A stretch of 13,560 nt of DNA from Bacteroidota bacterium (lineage in GTDB: Bacteria; Bacteroidota; Ignavibacteria; UBA10030; SZUA-254): the NCBI GenBank assembly GCA_004322375.1, contig SCUC01000425.1:1-13560 (forward strand), given 5' to 3'. The translations under genes were made by a program, and so were the position numbers. Shown here piece by piece: positions 5,248 through 13,297 of the stretch. The notes beneath the pieces are model-generated. The model saw nothing but the letters and a program-made list of their open reading frames with translations, ran no database searches and was not told the origin of the DNA. Position 1 is the stretch's first letter; every line of letters begins with the position of its first letter.

Positions 5248-7938
5248 CTATTTAAGGAGTAATGCCTTTTTTACTGAAGAATGTGCATGCCTCATGGTAC
5301 TTGTGATGGTTATTTGATAAAGATAGATTCCGCCGGGCAAACCGCTCGCATCCCATGGTTGCATCTTGAATCCCGCATCTTGAATCCCGTCAACTAACGT
5401 TGCAACTTCTCTTCCTACTACATCATACACTTTCAGAGTAACATAACTATGAACCGATAGCGAATAACGAATAATCGTCAACGGATTAAACGGGTTAGGA
5501 TAATTTTGCTCCAGTGCAAACGCCACAGGAATAGTTTCATCAGGCTGCAACACACCAACAGGCGGCAACAATGGAGATGAAGCGATAAGTAACATCGTTT
5601 TCATTGTGCTATCGGTAATGACGAGGCTATCGAGAGATTTCATATCGTATGTAGTACCGCTGAGGTCATCCAATGTAACCGCTCCCGCGTACGAAGATTG
5701 GATTGCCTCCTTTGACCATGTAAACGTTACAGGATAGCTTCCGTTCGAGAGAAACCCGGTCGTAAATGAAATTTTGTAGGTGTCAATTTGCGTGGGAGAA
5801 TAACACGGGCGCATGTCCACCCATGAACCGTTTCCGAATGAGTACTGACCATGGAGCGGTTTGACGAAACGGATATCGTGTCCATCGGGGATAGGCGGAG
5901 GCAAATCTTCTTCGCCTTCGGAGAAATCGGCGCGAGTAGCGCGAGCATCTGCATTCCAGATTCCGGTAGTTGCCCCTGCCCGCACGCCCCACCGGATAAC
6001 AGTAAATTTATTGTAGCTGTGATCGTGATATGTTAATGCAATTTTCACCCGCTGTGGTATGGGATGAACAGCAAAATGGATGTTCCTGTAATGCTTGTCA
6101 ATTCCTCCGAAATACATGTCATATCCCTCCACCAGGCGCGGCATGAACATCTCCCACTGCTCAGGAGGAATGACAAGCACGCTGCACCGTTCGACGCCGA
6201 GCGTTGGGAATACATACTCGCCCGAAAGTCCGGAAAGAGTCGTATCGCTGTATGAGGCAGTGCGGAGTCGCACTTGCCAATCGGACACGCCTGTTTCTTC
6301 TCCATCCTTTATGCCATTTTCATTTTCATCATAGAACACGATGCCGCTAATAGAATTCCATGGATAGACCTGCCCGTAGAACAGCCCTGATACGACACTA
6401 TTGAGATTGAGGTTAATTGTGAATGTATCGGACGGCGTGGTTTTCTTCCATGGACCCGGTGGACGATAGACGATATGATACATTCCCGAATCCAGCCCGG
6501 TAAAAGCAAACCTGCCGGAAGAATCGCTCACTATCTCTCCCGCGCTGACCCCCGAAAGACGGATACGCGCTCCTTGTATTCCTCGCTCATTACCATCAAA
6601 CGACCCGTTTTTGTTCTCGTCGTTAAAAACAACTCCGGTTATGACAGCTCCTGCAGTGGTAAAATTCCTTATCTCAGATGATTGCATCAACGACCCGTCA
6701 ATATTGAGAGGCGTTGCTTTCCAGTAATAGGTTTGGCTTGGCAACAGGTTTGATATTGTAACTGAGAGTGAGAGCCTCAAATTGTTGGTTATCAATGTTT
6801 CCACGCTGGTTTCACCTGCAAATGTTGAATCGGTAGAAAGCTGGAACAATGAATATGGTGTGGCTAACGTTCGGGGTAAATACCAAGTAAACGTTACGGA
6901 ACCTGGGGATTGGGGTGAATAATTCAAGGGAAGGTTAGTTGTTCCTGATACAGGGAATGGCGATTCCACTGTGAATGAACATGATTGTTTTGATATCGCG
7001 ACGATGTAGCTGCGATTAAGAGAACGATCATAAGACAAGAATACCAGGTTGCCATTCTTTAAATACGTTGGCGAGCTAAGATCGTATAACGAATATGGAG
7101 AACCTACTGCGCTCCAGTTCGTACCATGGTTTGTAGAGGCAAGAAGATTTTCAGTTGTGAGCGCAATCCATTTCTGGCTGTCGGCATAGGTAAGCCAATA
7201 AAAATAATCATATTCAAACGTAGTTACATCCCATGTAGCTCCCCCATCGGTAGTCCGCAGGAGATACCGAGTGTTATAAAGATTGGAATACACGAAACCG
7301 GAGTTTGCTGTAGGGAAGTACGCTCTGGCTACATTGCTCCCATTCGGATTGATTAGTTCTAACCAGGAAATTCCCCTGTCGGTTGTTTTATACATTTTCC
7401 CTCCTTCCGCAAGAACGATAGCAAATTTGTCTTCAGCAACTGTTATACTAAGAATTCTAAATGCCGGAGTAAAACAAGTAATCCAATGTCTGCCGCCATC
7501 ACTTGTGGAATAGAGTGTATTATTTCTCCCGCAGAGTCCGACTTCAGAATTCCAAAATGCAAACTGGGGCGATGAAACGAGAAATGTTCCGCTGCGTCGC
7601 CAGGATACTCCTGCATCTGTCGTTACATAGATATTTTGAGAATTGATGGCAAGCGCGCGAAGCGAGTCGAACATTTTCACAAAGCTAAAGCCGCCGGGAA
7701 AGGTACTGTCAATCGAACGGGCGTTCCATGTTGCGCCCCCATCGGTCGTATTCAGCGCTTGTGTACCGACAATCATTCCGTTGTTCGTATCAGCAAATGA
7801 AATTGAAGTTAGCCGTGTTGACGGCAAACTCAACCGATACACCCAACACTGGGTATTGCAATGCTCTGCGCCAAGCAGAATACTGCTCGCTGCAACTATT
7901 ATGGAGAAAAGTCGGTTTTTAGGGGTGGTAAGCCCCAT
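5248..7938 (-). CDS. T9SS-secreted multidomain protein: YCF48/BNR-like propeller, Fn3-like, two SdrD-B-like domains, sorting domain (paralogue B)
   Basis: 896 residues, the same length and domain order as the gene at 2183-4873. Residues 1-30 form a signal peptide (MGLTTPKNRLFSIIVAASS...). Residues 31-320 carry six Asp-box-like repeats (TDGGATW, TDAGVSW, SDGGRHW, TDRGISW, TDGGATW, TNHGTNW), more degenerate than in A. Residues 335-428 are fibronectin-like (TYYWKATPLNIDG). SdrD-B-like units lie at 433-495 (FNDENKNGSFDGNE) and 529-590 (FYDENENGIKDGEE). The unnamed conserved module is at about 620-787 (IRWGVRAGATTGIWNADA, FTTGFLSNGSYPVTF). The T9SS sorting domain is at 811-896 (NYPNPFNP, GREVATLVDG). 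Identity with A is high from about residue 525 onward and low in the propeller, suggesting the binding face has diverged while the C-terminal scaffold is kept. A strong AAGGAG lies six bases before the ATG, and the gene has its own promoter. Outer-surface or extracellular location is inferred; the ligand is unknown. Confidence 0.93.
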   Translation of the reverse strand: MGLTTPKNRLFSIIVAASSILLGAEHCNTQCWVYRLSLPSTRLTSISFADTNNGMIVGTQALNTTDGGATWNARSIDSTFPGGFSFVKMFDSLRALAINSQNIYVTTDAGVSWRRSGTFLVSSPQFAFWNSEVGLCGRNNTLYSTSDGGRHWITCFTPAFRILSITVAEDKFAIVLAEGGKMYKTTDRGISWLELINPNGSNVARAYFPTANSGFVYSNLYNTRYLLRTTDGGATWDVTTFEYDYFYWLTYADSQKWIALTTENLLASTNHGTNWSAVGSPYSLYDLSSPTYLKNGNLVFLSYDRSLNRSYIVAISKQSCSFTVESPFPVSGTTNLPLNYSPQSPGSVTFTWYLPRTLATPYSLFQLSTDSTFAGETSVETLITNNLRLSLSVTISNLLPSQTYYWKATPLNIDGSLMQSSEIRNFTTAGAVITGVVFNDENKNGSFDGNERGIQGARIRLSGVSAGEIVSDSSGRFAFTGLDSGMYHIVYRPPGPWKKTTPSDTFTINLNLNSVVSGLFYGQVYPWNSISGIVFYDENENGIKDGEETGVSDWQVRLRTASYSDTTLSGLSGEYVFPTLGVERCSVLVIPPEQWEMFMPRLVEGYDMYFGGIDKHYRNIHFAVHPIPQRVKIALTYHDHSYNKFTVIRWGVRAGATTGIWNADARATRADFSEGEEDLPPPIPDGHDIRFVKPLHGQYSFGNGSWVDMRPCYSPTQIDTYKISFTTGFLSNGSYPVTFTWSKEAIQSSYAGAVTLDDLSGTTYDMKSLDSLVITDSTMKTMLLIASSPLLPPVGVLQPDETIPVAFALEQNYPNPFNPLTIIRYSLSVHSYVTLKVYDVVGREVATLVDGIQDAGFKMQPWDASGLPGGIYLYQITITSTMRHAHSSVKKALLLK

Positions 7939-7962
7939 GAGCTACTCCTTCTACTTTACTAT

Positions 7963-7991
7963 AACGTACAAAATCTCTTGGTAAGAGTCAA
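7963..7991 (-). promoter_or_regulatory. Candidate promoter of paralogue B
   Basis: On the minus strand, TTGACT (7986-7991), 17 bases, then TACGTT (7963-7968). TTGACT begins 53 bases before the ATG, exactly as for paralogue A, and the motif GAGATTTTGTA is identical in both spacers. Confidence 0.6.
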
Positions 7992-8103
7992 TACAAATAA
8001 TATTGAATATAAAATCGAACAGAAGATCGTAACAGAGAATGGTGATAATGGTTTATTTTCTCTATATTTAAGGATTCAACGTACTATTAAAGATAGCTCC
8101 AAA

Positions 8104-8133
8104 TTGGCATAGTCTTGCTCTTTAGCCTACAAT
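8104..8133 (+). promoter_or_regulatory. Candidate promoter of the RND efflux operon
   Basis: TTGGCA (8104-8109), 18 bases, then TACAAT (8128-8133), both one base off the sigma-70 consensus. Transcription from about 8140 would give a leader of about 69 bases before the ATG at 8209. Confidence 0.45.
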
Positions 8134-8165
8134 GGTGGTGCTTTAAAATTGAATTCTTCCATTTG

Positions 8166-8179
8166 GGATGTCAACATCC
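8166..8179. promoter_or_regulatory. Small palindrome in the efflux operon leader, possible operator
   Basis: GGATGT-CA-ACATCC forms 6-base half-sites around a 2-base centre, between the candidate promoter and the first gene of the pump. Pump operons are often controlled by repressors binding such sites, but no regulator gene is adjacent and the site is short. Confidence 0.3.
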
Positions 8180-8208
8180 GGGCAATCTCAAAAGTCTAAA
8201 AAGGAATT

Positions 8209-9294
8209 ATGAATAAGAAAACTAAGTATATAATACTTTCTGTTGTCGCCCTGGCGGCGATATTGGCTCTTAAGTTCCTGCAAACAAACTCATCAAATGA
8301 AAATGGAAAAGCCAACGGAAATCCGGGAACCCGGCGCGAACAAAAAATTCCGGTTACCATACTCGTGCTGAAGCCGGAAACATTTTCACAACGCGTTTCA
8401 ACTGTTGGCACGATACTCTCGAATGAAGAAGTCGAAATTCGAAGCGAAATATCGGGCAAAATCGAATCGGTCCAGTTCACGGAAGGAGCGAAGGTCAAGA
8501 AAGGCGATATTCTCGTCAACATCAATGACGATGAATTGCAAGCGCGCCTGCTCTCTGCGCAATCAAAGCTGAAGCTCGCAGACCTACAGCAGGAACGACA
8601 ACAACAGCTGGTTGAGAAAAATTTAATCAGCCAGCAGGAGTATGACGCGACGGTAAACGAATTAAACGTCATTAAAGCGGACCTTCAATTAGTACAAGCG
8701 CAACTAAACAAAACGGAAATTCGCGCTCCGTTCGACGGCACAATCGGGTTGAGATATGTCAGCGAGGGCAGCTATCTTTCGCCAACGGCAATTATTACAA
8801 CCCTGCAAGATTATAGAACTGTGAAAATTGACTTTACCTTTCCTGAAAAATACGCAGGCGAGATACGGGAAGGAGATAATATTATTTTTACGGCACAAAG
8901 CTCAACAAAAAAATATGCCGGCAAAGTGTATGCTATCGCCCCAAAGATTGACCCGGCTACGAGGACACTCCGCATCCGGGCAGTCAGCAAGAATGAGGAT
9001 GGATTGCTCGTTCCCGGAGGGTTTGCAAGCGTTGAGGTGCAACTGAAAGAAAAAGAAACCCTAACCGTTCCCGCGTTTGCCGTTATTCCTGAGCTCAAAC
9101 GCCATAAAGTTTTTCTCTGCATAAACAACAAAGCAGTAGAAAAAATCATTGAAGTCGGCGATAGAACGGATGAACGCCTCGAAGTAAGAAGCGGATTACA
9201 ACCGGGTGATAGCCTTATTACCTCGGCAATTTTGCAGCTCAGGGCGGGGATGAGCGTTCAGCCCAAGGAGAGTAAGGAGGATGCTCCCCGGTGA
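8209..9294 (+). CDS. RND efflux periplasmic adaptor (membrane-fusion protein, AcrA/MexA-type)
   Basis: 361 residues, normal for the HlyD/AcrA adaptor family. An N-terminal hydrophobic segment (YIILSVVALAAILALKF, residues 7-23) without a lipobox suggests an uncleaved inner-membrane anchor or signal. The lipoyl-like domain is split: residues 77-106 (SGKIESVQFTEGAKVKKGD) and 168-200 (KTEIRAPFDGTIG). A Gln/Leu-rich coiled-coil hairpin lies between (about 107-166). A beta-barrel (203-280, including ATRTLRIRAV and GGFASVEV) and a membrane-proximal domain (285-350) follow. It would bridge the inner-membrane pump to an outer-membrane channel. The start has AAGGA three to four bases before the ATG. 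Its TGA overlaps the GTG start of the permease by four bases (GTGA), which implies translational coupling. No outer-membrane partner is encoded here, so one from elsewhere is presumably used. Substrate cannot be told from sequence. Confidence 0.95.
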   Translation: MNKKTKYIILSVVALAAILALKFLQTNSSNENGKANGNPGTRREQKIPVTILVLKPETFSQRVSTVGTILSNEEVEIRSEISGKIESVQFTEGAKVKKGDILVNINDDELQARLLSAQSKLKLADLQQERQQQLVEKNLISQQEYDATVNELNVIKADLQLVQAQLNKTEIRAPFDGTIGLRYVSEGSYLSPTAIITTLQDYRTVKIDFTFPEKYAGEIREGDNIIFTAQSSTKKYAGKVYAIAPKIDPATRTLRIRAVSKNEDGLLVPGGFASVEVQLKEKETLTVPAFAVIPELKRHKVFLCINNKAVEKIIEVGDRTDERLEVRSGLQPGDSLITSAILQLRAGMSVQPKESKEDAPR

Positions 9295-12200
9295 GTCTTT
9301 CTGCCATCTGCATCAAGCGACCTGTGTTAACGCTTGTCCTTTCCATCATTATCGTTTTATTCGGGTTCATCGGGTTCACATATCTCGGTGTGCGTGAGTA
9401 TCCCAATGTTGATCCGGCTATTATAACGGTTACAACAAGCTATACCGGAGCGAGCGCCGATGTTATCGAATCACAAATAACGGAGCGCTTGGAAGACGCT
9501 GTAAGCAGCGTTCCGGGAATCCGCTCTATCAATTCTACCAGCAGGGATGGCAGAAGTCAAATCACTCTGGAATTTAATCTTGAGGTAGATCTGGAAACGG
9601 CAGCGAATGACGTACGGGATAAAGTAGCAGGCGCAGTCGGCAATCTGCCGCCGGATGCCGATCCTCCGGTTGTTGCGAAAGCCGATGCCGACGCGTCTCC
9701 GATTATCGTGGTCAATATCAGCAGCAACACTCGCAATCTCCTTGAGCTTTCGGATATCGCAGACAGGGTGTTTAAAGAACGCCTTCAAACTATCAACGGC
9801 GTCAGCGATGTGAGGATATTCGGTGAAAAAAGGTATTCCATGCGTTTATGGATGGACCCTGCAAAGCTTGCCGCCTATCAGGTTACACCCCTAGATGTTC
9901 GGAACGCTCTGAATGCGGAGAATTTAGAATTACCGGCAGGCCGTATTGAAGGCAACGATGTCGAGTTGACAGTCCGAACATTAAGCCGCTTGCAAACTCC
10001 TGAAGAATTTAACAATCTTATTATCAGGGAACAGGATGGACAAATAATACGCTTGCGAGATTTGGGAAATGCAGAGCTGGGTCCCGAAAATGAACGCTCT
10101 GTCTCTAAAGGTCTTCATGGTCCGCGCGTTGCAGTTGCCGTTGTACCTCAACCCGGCTCCAATCATATTACCATCGCCGATGAGTTTTTCCGCCGCCTCG
10201 AACAAATCAAAACGGATTTACCTGAAGATATTGAGCTAACGATACCATTCGATACGACGCGGTATATTCGAATTTCGATTGAAGAAGTCCAGGAAACTAT
10301 TGTTGTTGCCTTTGCGCTCGTCGTTATTATCATTTTCCTTTTCTTACGCGATTGGCGGACTACGCTTATTCCCGTCTTTGCAATACCTATTTCACTCATT
10401 GGTACATTTTTTATCATGTACCTTGCCGGGTTCTCCATCAATGTGCTGACATTGCTGGGGCTTGTGCTTGCCATAGGTATCGTTGTAGATGATGCAATTG
10501 TGGTGCTGGAAAACATCTATGCAAAAATCGAGGATGGCATGTCGCCCATTGAGGCGGGATTCAAAGGCTCGAAAGAAGTATTCTTTGCAGTCATTTCGAC
10601 GACAATTTCTCTCATTGCAGTTTTTATGCCCATTATTTTCCTGCAAGGATTTACAGGAAGGCTATTCCAGGAATTTGGAGTTGTTATCGGCGGGTCGGTT
10701 GCTATCTCCGCGTTTGTCGCGCTCACTCTCACGCCGATGTTGAGCGCGCGATTAATAAAAGCGCACAGCGGGCACAATCGGTTTTACAATAGAACCGAGC
10801 CATTCTTTGTAAAGCTCATTGCTGCGTATGAACATTCCCTGGCATCCTTCCTGAAAAAGCGATGGCTCGCTTTTGTTATTATCCTTGTATCTGCCGGCAT
10901 GCTTGTGCTGCTGGTAAGCATTATCCCTCAAGAGCTGGCTCCTCTGGAAGATAGAAGCCGTCTGCGCATCAGCTCAACCGCGCCGGAGGGAACCTCGTTC
11001 GAGCGAATGGATAATTACATGAACACAATTATTCAGCTCATACGAGAAAAAGTTCCGGAAGCAGATGCGGTGATGGCTAATACCTCAGGGTTTGCCGGCG
11101 CAGCGAATGCAGGAGCGACAACAGTAACGTTGATTCCTCCCGACCAGAGAAAACGCTCGCAAGCCGAAATTGCACAAGAACTATCGGTCTCAGTCAGGTC
11201 TCTCAGCGATGCGCGGACTATCGTCACGCAGGAGCAGACCATCAGCGTCGGCGGAGGCGCTGGGCGTTTCGGACTGCCGGTGCAATATGTGTTGCAGGCT
11301 CCCACTCTCGAAAAGCTAAGAGAAATTCTCCCCCGGTTCCTTGAAGAGGTCAATAACAATCCGGTTTTTAATATTTCCGATCTGAATTTAAAATTCAACA
11401 AGCCGGAATTAGTGATTGAAATTAACCGTGACCGGGCGCGCTCCCTGGGGATCTCCGTTAATGATATAGCGCAAACACTTCAGTTGACTCTTTCCGGGCA
11501 ACGGTATGGTTACTTCATTAAGGATGGAAAACAATATCAGGTTATCGGTCAGCTTACCAGAGAAAATAGGGACGAGCCATTAGACTTGAAGTCAATTTTT
11601 GTTCGCAACCGTCAGGGTCAGCTCATCCAGCTCGATAACGTCGTGACCGTAACAGAAAATGCAAACCCGCCCCAGCTGTACCGGTTTAACCGGTATGTCG
11701 CGGCGACAGTTTCCGCCGGACTTTCTCCCGGTTATACATTGGGTGATGGCATTAAGGCGATGGATGAAATCGCAGAGAAGGTGTTAGATGAGTCATTCAC
11801 GACATCTCTTGCCGGCGCAGCGCGAGATTTCGCAGAAAGCTCGTCGAGCCTCTTGTTTGTCTTTATCCTCGCGCTCGCATTGACATATCTTATCCTCGCA
11901 GCACAGTTCGAAAGCTTTCGCGACCCGTTCATCATTATGTTCACCGTGCCGTTAGCTGTAGCAGGAGCGTTTCTCTCGCTCTGGTATTTTAATCAAACGT
12001 TTAACATTTTCAGCCAGATAGGTCAGATTATGTTGATTGGTCTGGTAACTAAGAACGGCATTCTCATCGTGGAGTTTGCCAACCAGCGCAAGGCGGCAGG
12101 GCTTTCGGTTATAGAAGCGGTAAAAAGCGCGGCATCTGCCCGGTTTCGCCCAATTTTAATGACAAGCCTCTCGACGATTCTCGGTATTTTACCTATCGCG

Positions 12201-12410
12201 TTAGGTCTCGGCTCAGGCTCCGAAAGCCGCGTCTCTATGGGTATCGCTGTTGTAGGGGGAATGATATTTTCAGGCGTGCTGACATTGTACGTCATTCCCG
12301 CAATCTATTCTTACTTCTCGAAAGAACTTCACGCAGAACGAGGCAATGGAGAAGGGAGCGAGAAAGAAGCGAAGAGCATTGCCTTACAGCCAACATTAGA
12401 AGAAGTATAG
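9291..12410 (+). CDS. RND-family proton-driven efflux permease (AcrB/MexB-like, HAE1)
   Basis: 1039 residues, full length for HAE1 permeases. TM1 is near residues 12-30 after CIKRPVLT. The first periplasmic porter loop spans about 33-335 and TM2-6 about 336-485. The proton-relay motif is present in TM4 as AIGIVVDDAIVVLENI with Asp400 and Asp401. The second periplasmic loop is about 550-850 and TM8-12 about 852-1008. Lys921 (LVTKNGILIVEFANQ) and Arg951 (RFRPILMTSLST) match the other conserved relay residues of AcrB, so the pump looks active. It acts as a trimer in the inner membrane with the adaptor encoded just upstream. The GTG start follows an AAGGAGG ten bases upstream and overlaps the adaptor stop. 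A charged tail (1011-1039) follows the last helix. The drug or metabolite exported is unknown; the Asp-Asp pair favours organic substrates over heavy metals. It converges with the exonuclease gene, stop codons 10 bases apart, with no clear terminator between. Confidence 0.97.
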   Translation: MSLSAICIKRPVLTLVLSIIIVLFGFIGFTYLGVREYPNVDPAIITVTTSYTGASADVIESQITERLEDAVSSVPGIRSINSTSRDGRSQITLEFNLEVDLETAANDVRDKVAGAVGNLPPDADPPVVAKADADASPIIVVNISSNTRNLLELSDIADRVFKERLQTINGVSDVRIFGEKRYSMRLWMDPAKLAAYQVTPLDVRNALNAENLELPAGRIEGNDVELTVRTLSRLQTPEEFNNLIIREQDGQIIRLRDLGNAELGPENERSVSKGLHGPRVAVAVVPQPGSNHITIADEFFRRLEQIKTDLPEDIELTIPFDTTRYIRISIEEVQETIVVAFALVVIIIFLFLRDWRTTLIPVFAIPISLIGTFFIMYLAGFSINVLTLLGLVLAIGIVVDDAIVVLENIYAKIEDGMSPIEAGFKGSKEVFFAVISTTISLIAVFMPIIFLQGFTGRLFQEFGVVIGGSVAISAFVALTLTPMLSARLIKAHSGHNRFYNRTEPFFVKLIAAYEHSLASFLKKRWLAFVIILVSAGMLVLLVSIIPQELAPLEDRSRLRISSTAPEGTSFERMDNYMNTIIQLIREKVPEADAVMANTSGFAGAANAGATTVTLIPPDQRKRSQAEIAQELSVSVRSLSDARTIVTQEQTISVGGGAGRFGLPVQYVLQAPTLEKLREILPRFLEEVNNNPVFNISDLNLKFNKPELVIEINRDRARSLGISVNDIAQTLQLTLSGQRYGYFIKDGKQYQVIGQLTRENRDEPLDLKSIFVRNRQGQLIQLDNVVTVTENANPPQLYRFNRYVAATVSAGLSPGYTLGDGIKAMDEIAEKVLDESFTTSLAGAARDFAESSSSLLFVFILALALTYLILAAQFESFRDPFIIMFTVPLAVAGAFLSLWYFNQTFNIFSQIGQIMLIGLVTKNGILIVEFANQRKAAGLSVIEAVKSAASARFRPILMTSLSTILGILPIALGLGSGSESRVSMGIAVVGGMIFSGVLTLYVIPAIYSYFSKELHAERGNGEGSEKEAKSIALQPTLEEV

Positions 12411-12420
12411 CGGATAACCA

Positions 12421-12918
12421 CTATAGCTTTCCCTGCGCTTTCAATACCTCAATCATAATTTTCGCGCAGGCTTCCGCGTCGGATGTAGCATCGTGATGGT
12501 TCAACCGGATGCCGAAATGCCTGCACACGGCGGGCAGGTTAGTCGGGCGGATATTCCAGACTTGCCGCGCAAGATTCATCGTGCATTTGAATGGAATGGT
12601 AGGCATATCAATATTCGCGCTGAAGCAACAGCCTCCAAGCACCCCTTTATCAAACCGCGCATTATGAGCGACTAAGAACTCGACACCTTCCATCAATTCC
12701 TGCATACGAGGGTACACCCCGGCAAATGCCGGTTTATCTTTAACGTCGTTCCATGAGATACCGTGCACATACTCAAAGTGCATCCGCTTTCGCGGCGGAC
12801 GAATGAGATGCGCCTCACGTGTAACAATTACGCCTGATTCAACCCGTACCAATCCCACGGCGCAAGCGCTATCAGCGCCGTAATCGGCAGTTTCGAAATC
12901 AATCGCGAGGAAGTTCAT
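12421..12918 (-). CDS. DnaQ-like DEDDh 3'-5' exonuclease
   Basis: 165 residues from the chosen ATG, about the size of a lone exonuclease domain of the DNA polymerase III epsilon/RNase T superfamily. The catalytic set is complete: ExoI LAIDFETA (Asp and Glu), ExoII AHNARFDKGVL (Asp), ExoIII HHDATSDAEACAKI (His and Asp), plus the upstream HGISWNDV found in the family. It would remove nucleotides from 3' ends of DNA or RNA; the exact substrate is not visible. There is no BRCT or helicase domain, and no polymerase gene nearby. The frame stays open upstream to a TTG at 12972, but family members usually begin right at the first strand (MNFLAIDFETA), and that TTG coincides with a candidate -35 box, so ATG 12918 is preferred. 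No strong ribosome-binding site precedes it; GGAGG lies 17 bases away. Confidence 0.88.
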   Translation of the reverse strand: MNFLAIDFETADYGADSACAVGLVRVESGVIVTREAHLIRPPRKRMHFEYVHGISWNDVKDKPAFAGVYPRMQELMEGVEFLVAHNARFDKGVLGGCCFSANIDMPTIPFKCTMNLARQVWNIRPTNLPAVCRHFGIRLNHHDATSDAEACAKIMIEVLKAQGKL

Positions 12919-12943
12919 GAAAAAATGTAGAAAATCCTCCGGT

Positions 12944-12972
12944 AAATTACAAGGAACGTCTTTTGGAATCAA
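12944..12972 (-). promoter_or_regulatory. Candidate promoter of the exonuclease gene
   Basis: On the minus strand, TTGATT (12967-12972), 17 bases, then TAATTT (12944-12949). Transcription would start near 12937, giving a short leader before ATG 12918. This supports the shorter start of the gene. Confidence 0.4.
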
Positions 12973-12991
12973 CTCTGAAAAGCCGTATTTT
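12963..12991 (+). promoter_or_regulatory. Candidate promoter of tRNA-Arg
   Basis: TTGGAA (12963-12968), 17 bases, then TATTTT (12986-12991), with the tRNA beginning 19 bases later. It overlaps the divergent candidate promoter of the exonuclease. The match to consensus is modest. Confidence 0.3.
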
Positions 12992-13009
12992 TATACACGA
13001 AATCGAAAA

Positions 13010-13083
13010 GCGCCCGTAGCGCAACTGGATAGAGCATCAGTCTTCGGAACTGAGGGTTGGGGGTTCAAATCCCTCCGGGCGCA
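13010..13083 (+). tRNA. tRNA-Arg, anticodon UCG
   Basis: A 74-base cloverleaf: acceptor stem GCGCCCG / CGGGCGC (perfect), D arm GCGC...GAGC, anticodon stem TCAGT / ACTGA around loop CTTCGGA (anticodon TCG, reads CGA), five-base variable region, T stem GGGGG / CCCTC around TTCAAAT, and discriminator A. CCA is not encoded. The gene is followed within five bases by an integrase remnant, so its 3' end is a likely integration target. Confidence 0.96.
13055..13083 (+). other. Possible attachment-site core in the tRNA-Arg 3' end
   Basis: Tyrosine recombinases commonly target tRNA 3' halves, and an integrase remnant ends five bases beyond this tRNA. The other attachment site, a second copy of the tRNA 3' end, is not in the window, so the core is inferred. 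Confidence 0.3.
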
Positions 13084-13087
13084 CTTA

Positions 13088-13297
13088 TTATAACGGTTTT
13101 TCTTCTTCAAGCTCCTTCCAAGTAACCAAATCGTAACCATTCTCTATCAATTTTACCGCATTACTTAATACATCCATGTCCGGTTTTGCATATATCATTG
13201 ATGTGCGAATATCAGAATGACCAAGTAATAAACTGACTGTATATAAATCCATTTTGTTTGCGATAAGTCTTGTAGCAAATGTGTGTCTCAAGCTATG
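13088..13297 (-). pseudogene. Tyrosine recombinase (phage-type integrase), C-terminal remnant
   Basis: About 69 residues reading from HSLRHTFATR at 13297 to a TAA at 13088. The visible catalytic residues of the family are His-x-x-Arg in HSLRHTFATR, the second His in LLLGHSDIRTS, and the Tyr in SMIYAKPD. The N-terminal DNA-binding domain and the first half of the catalytic domain, including the first conserved Arg, are missing. Upstream of His at 13297 the frame continues for about 33 codons, but this is the antisense of a transposase, so the gene is broken and should be inactive. Its stop lies five bases from the tRNA-Arg 3' end with the genes facing each other, a common arrangement for an integrative element inserted at a tRNA. 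Confidence 0.85.

Noticed and set aside
2183..7938. Possibility that the YCF48-like propellers indicate a photosynthetic organism
   Set aside because: This repeat family is widespread in secreted proteins of non-photosynthetic bacteria, and the signal peptide plus T9SS domain point to an exported surface protein.
8178..8196. GGGCAATCTCAAAAG before the efflux operon resembles the end of the nested repeat (GGGGTTGTCTCAAAAG)
   Set aside because: Only about nine consecutive bases match and there is no partner arm nearby, so a remnant of the repeat is not supported.
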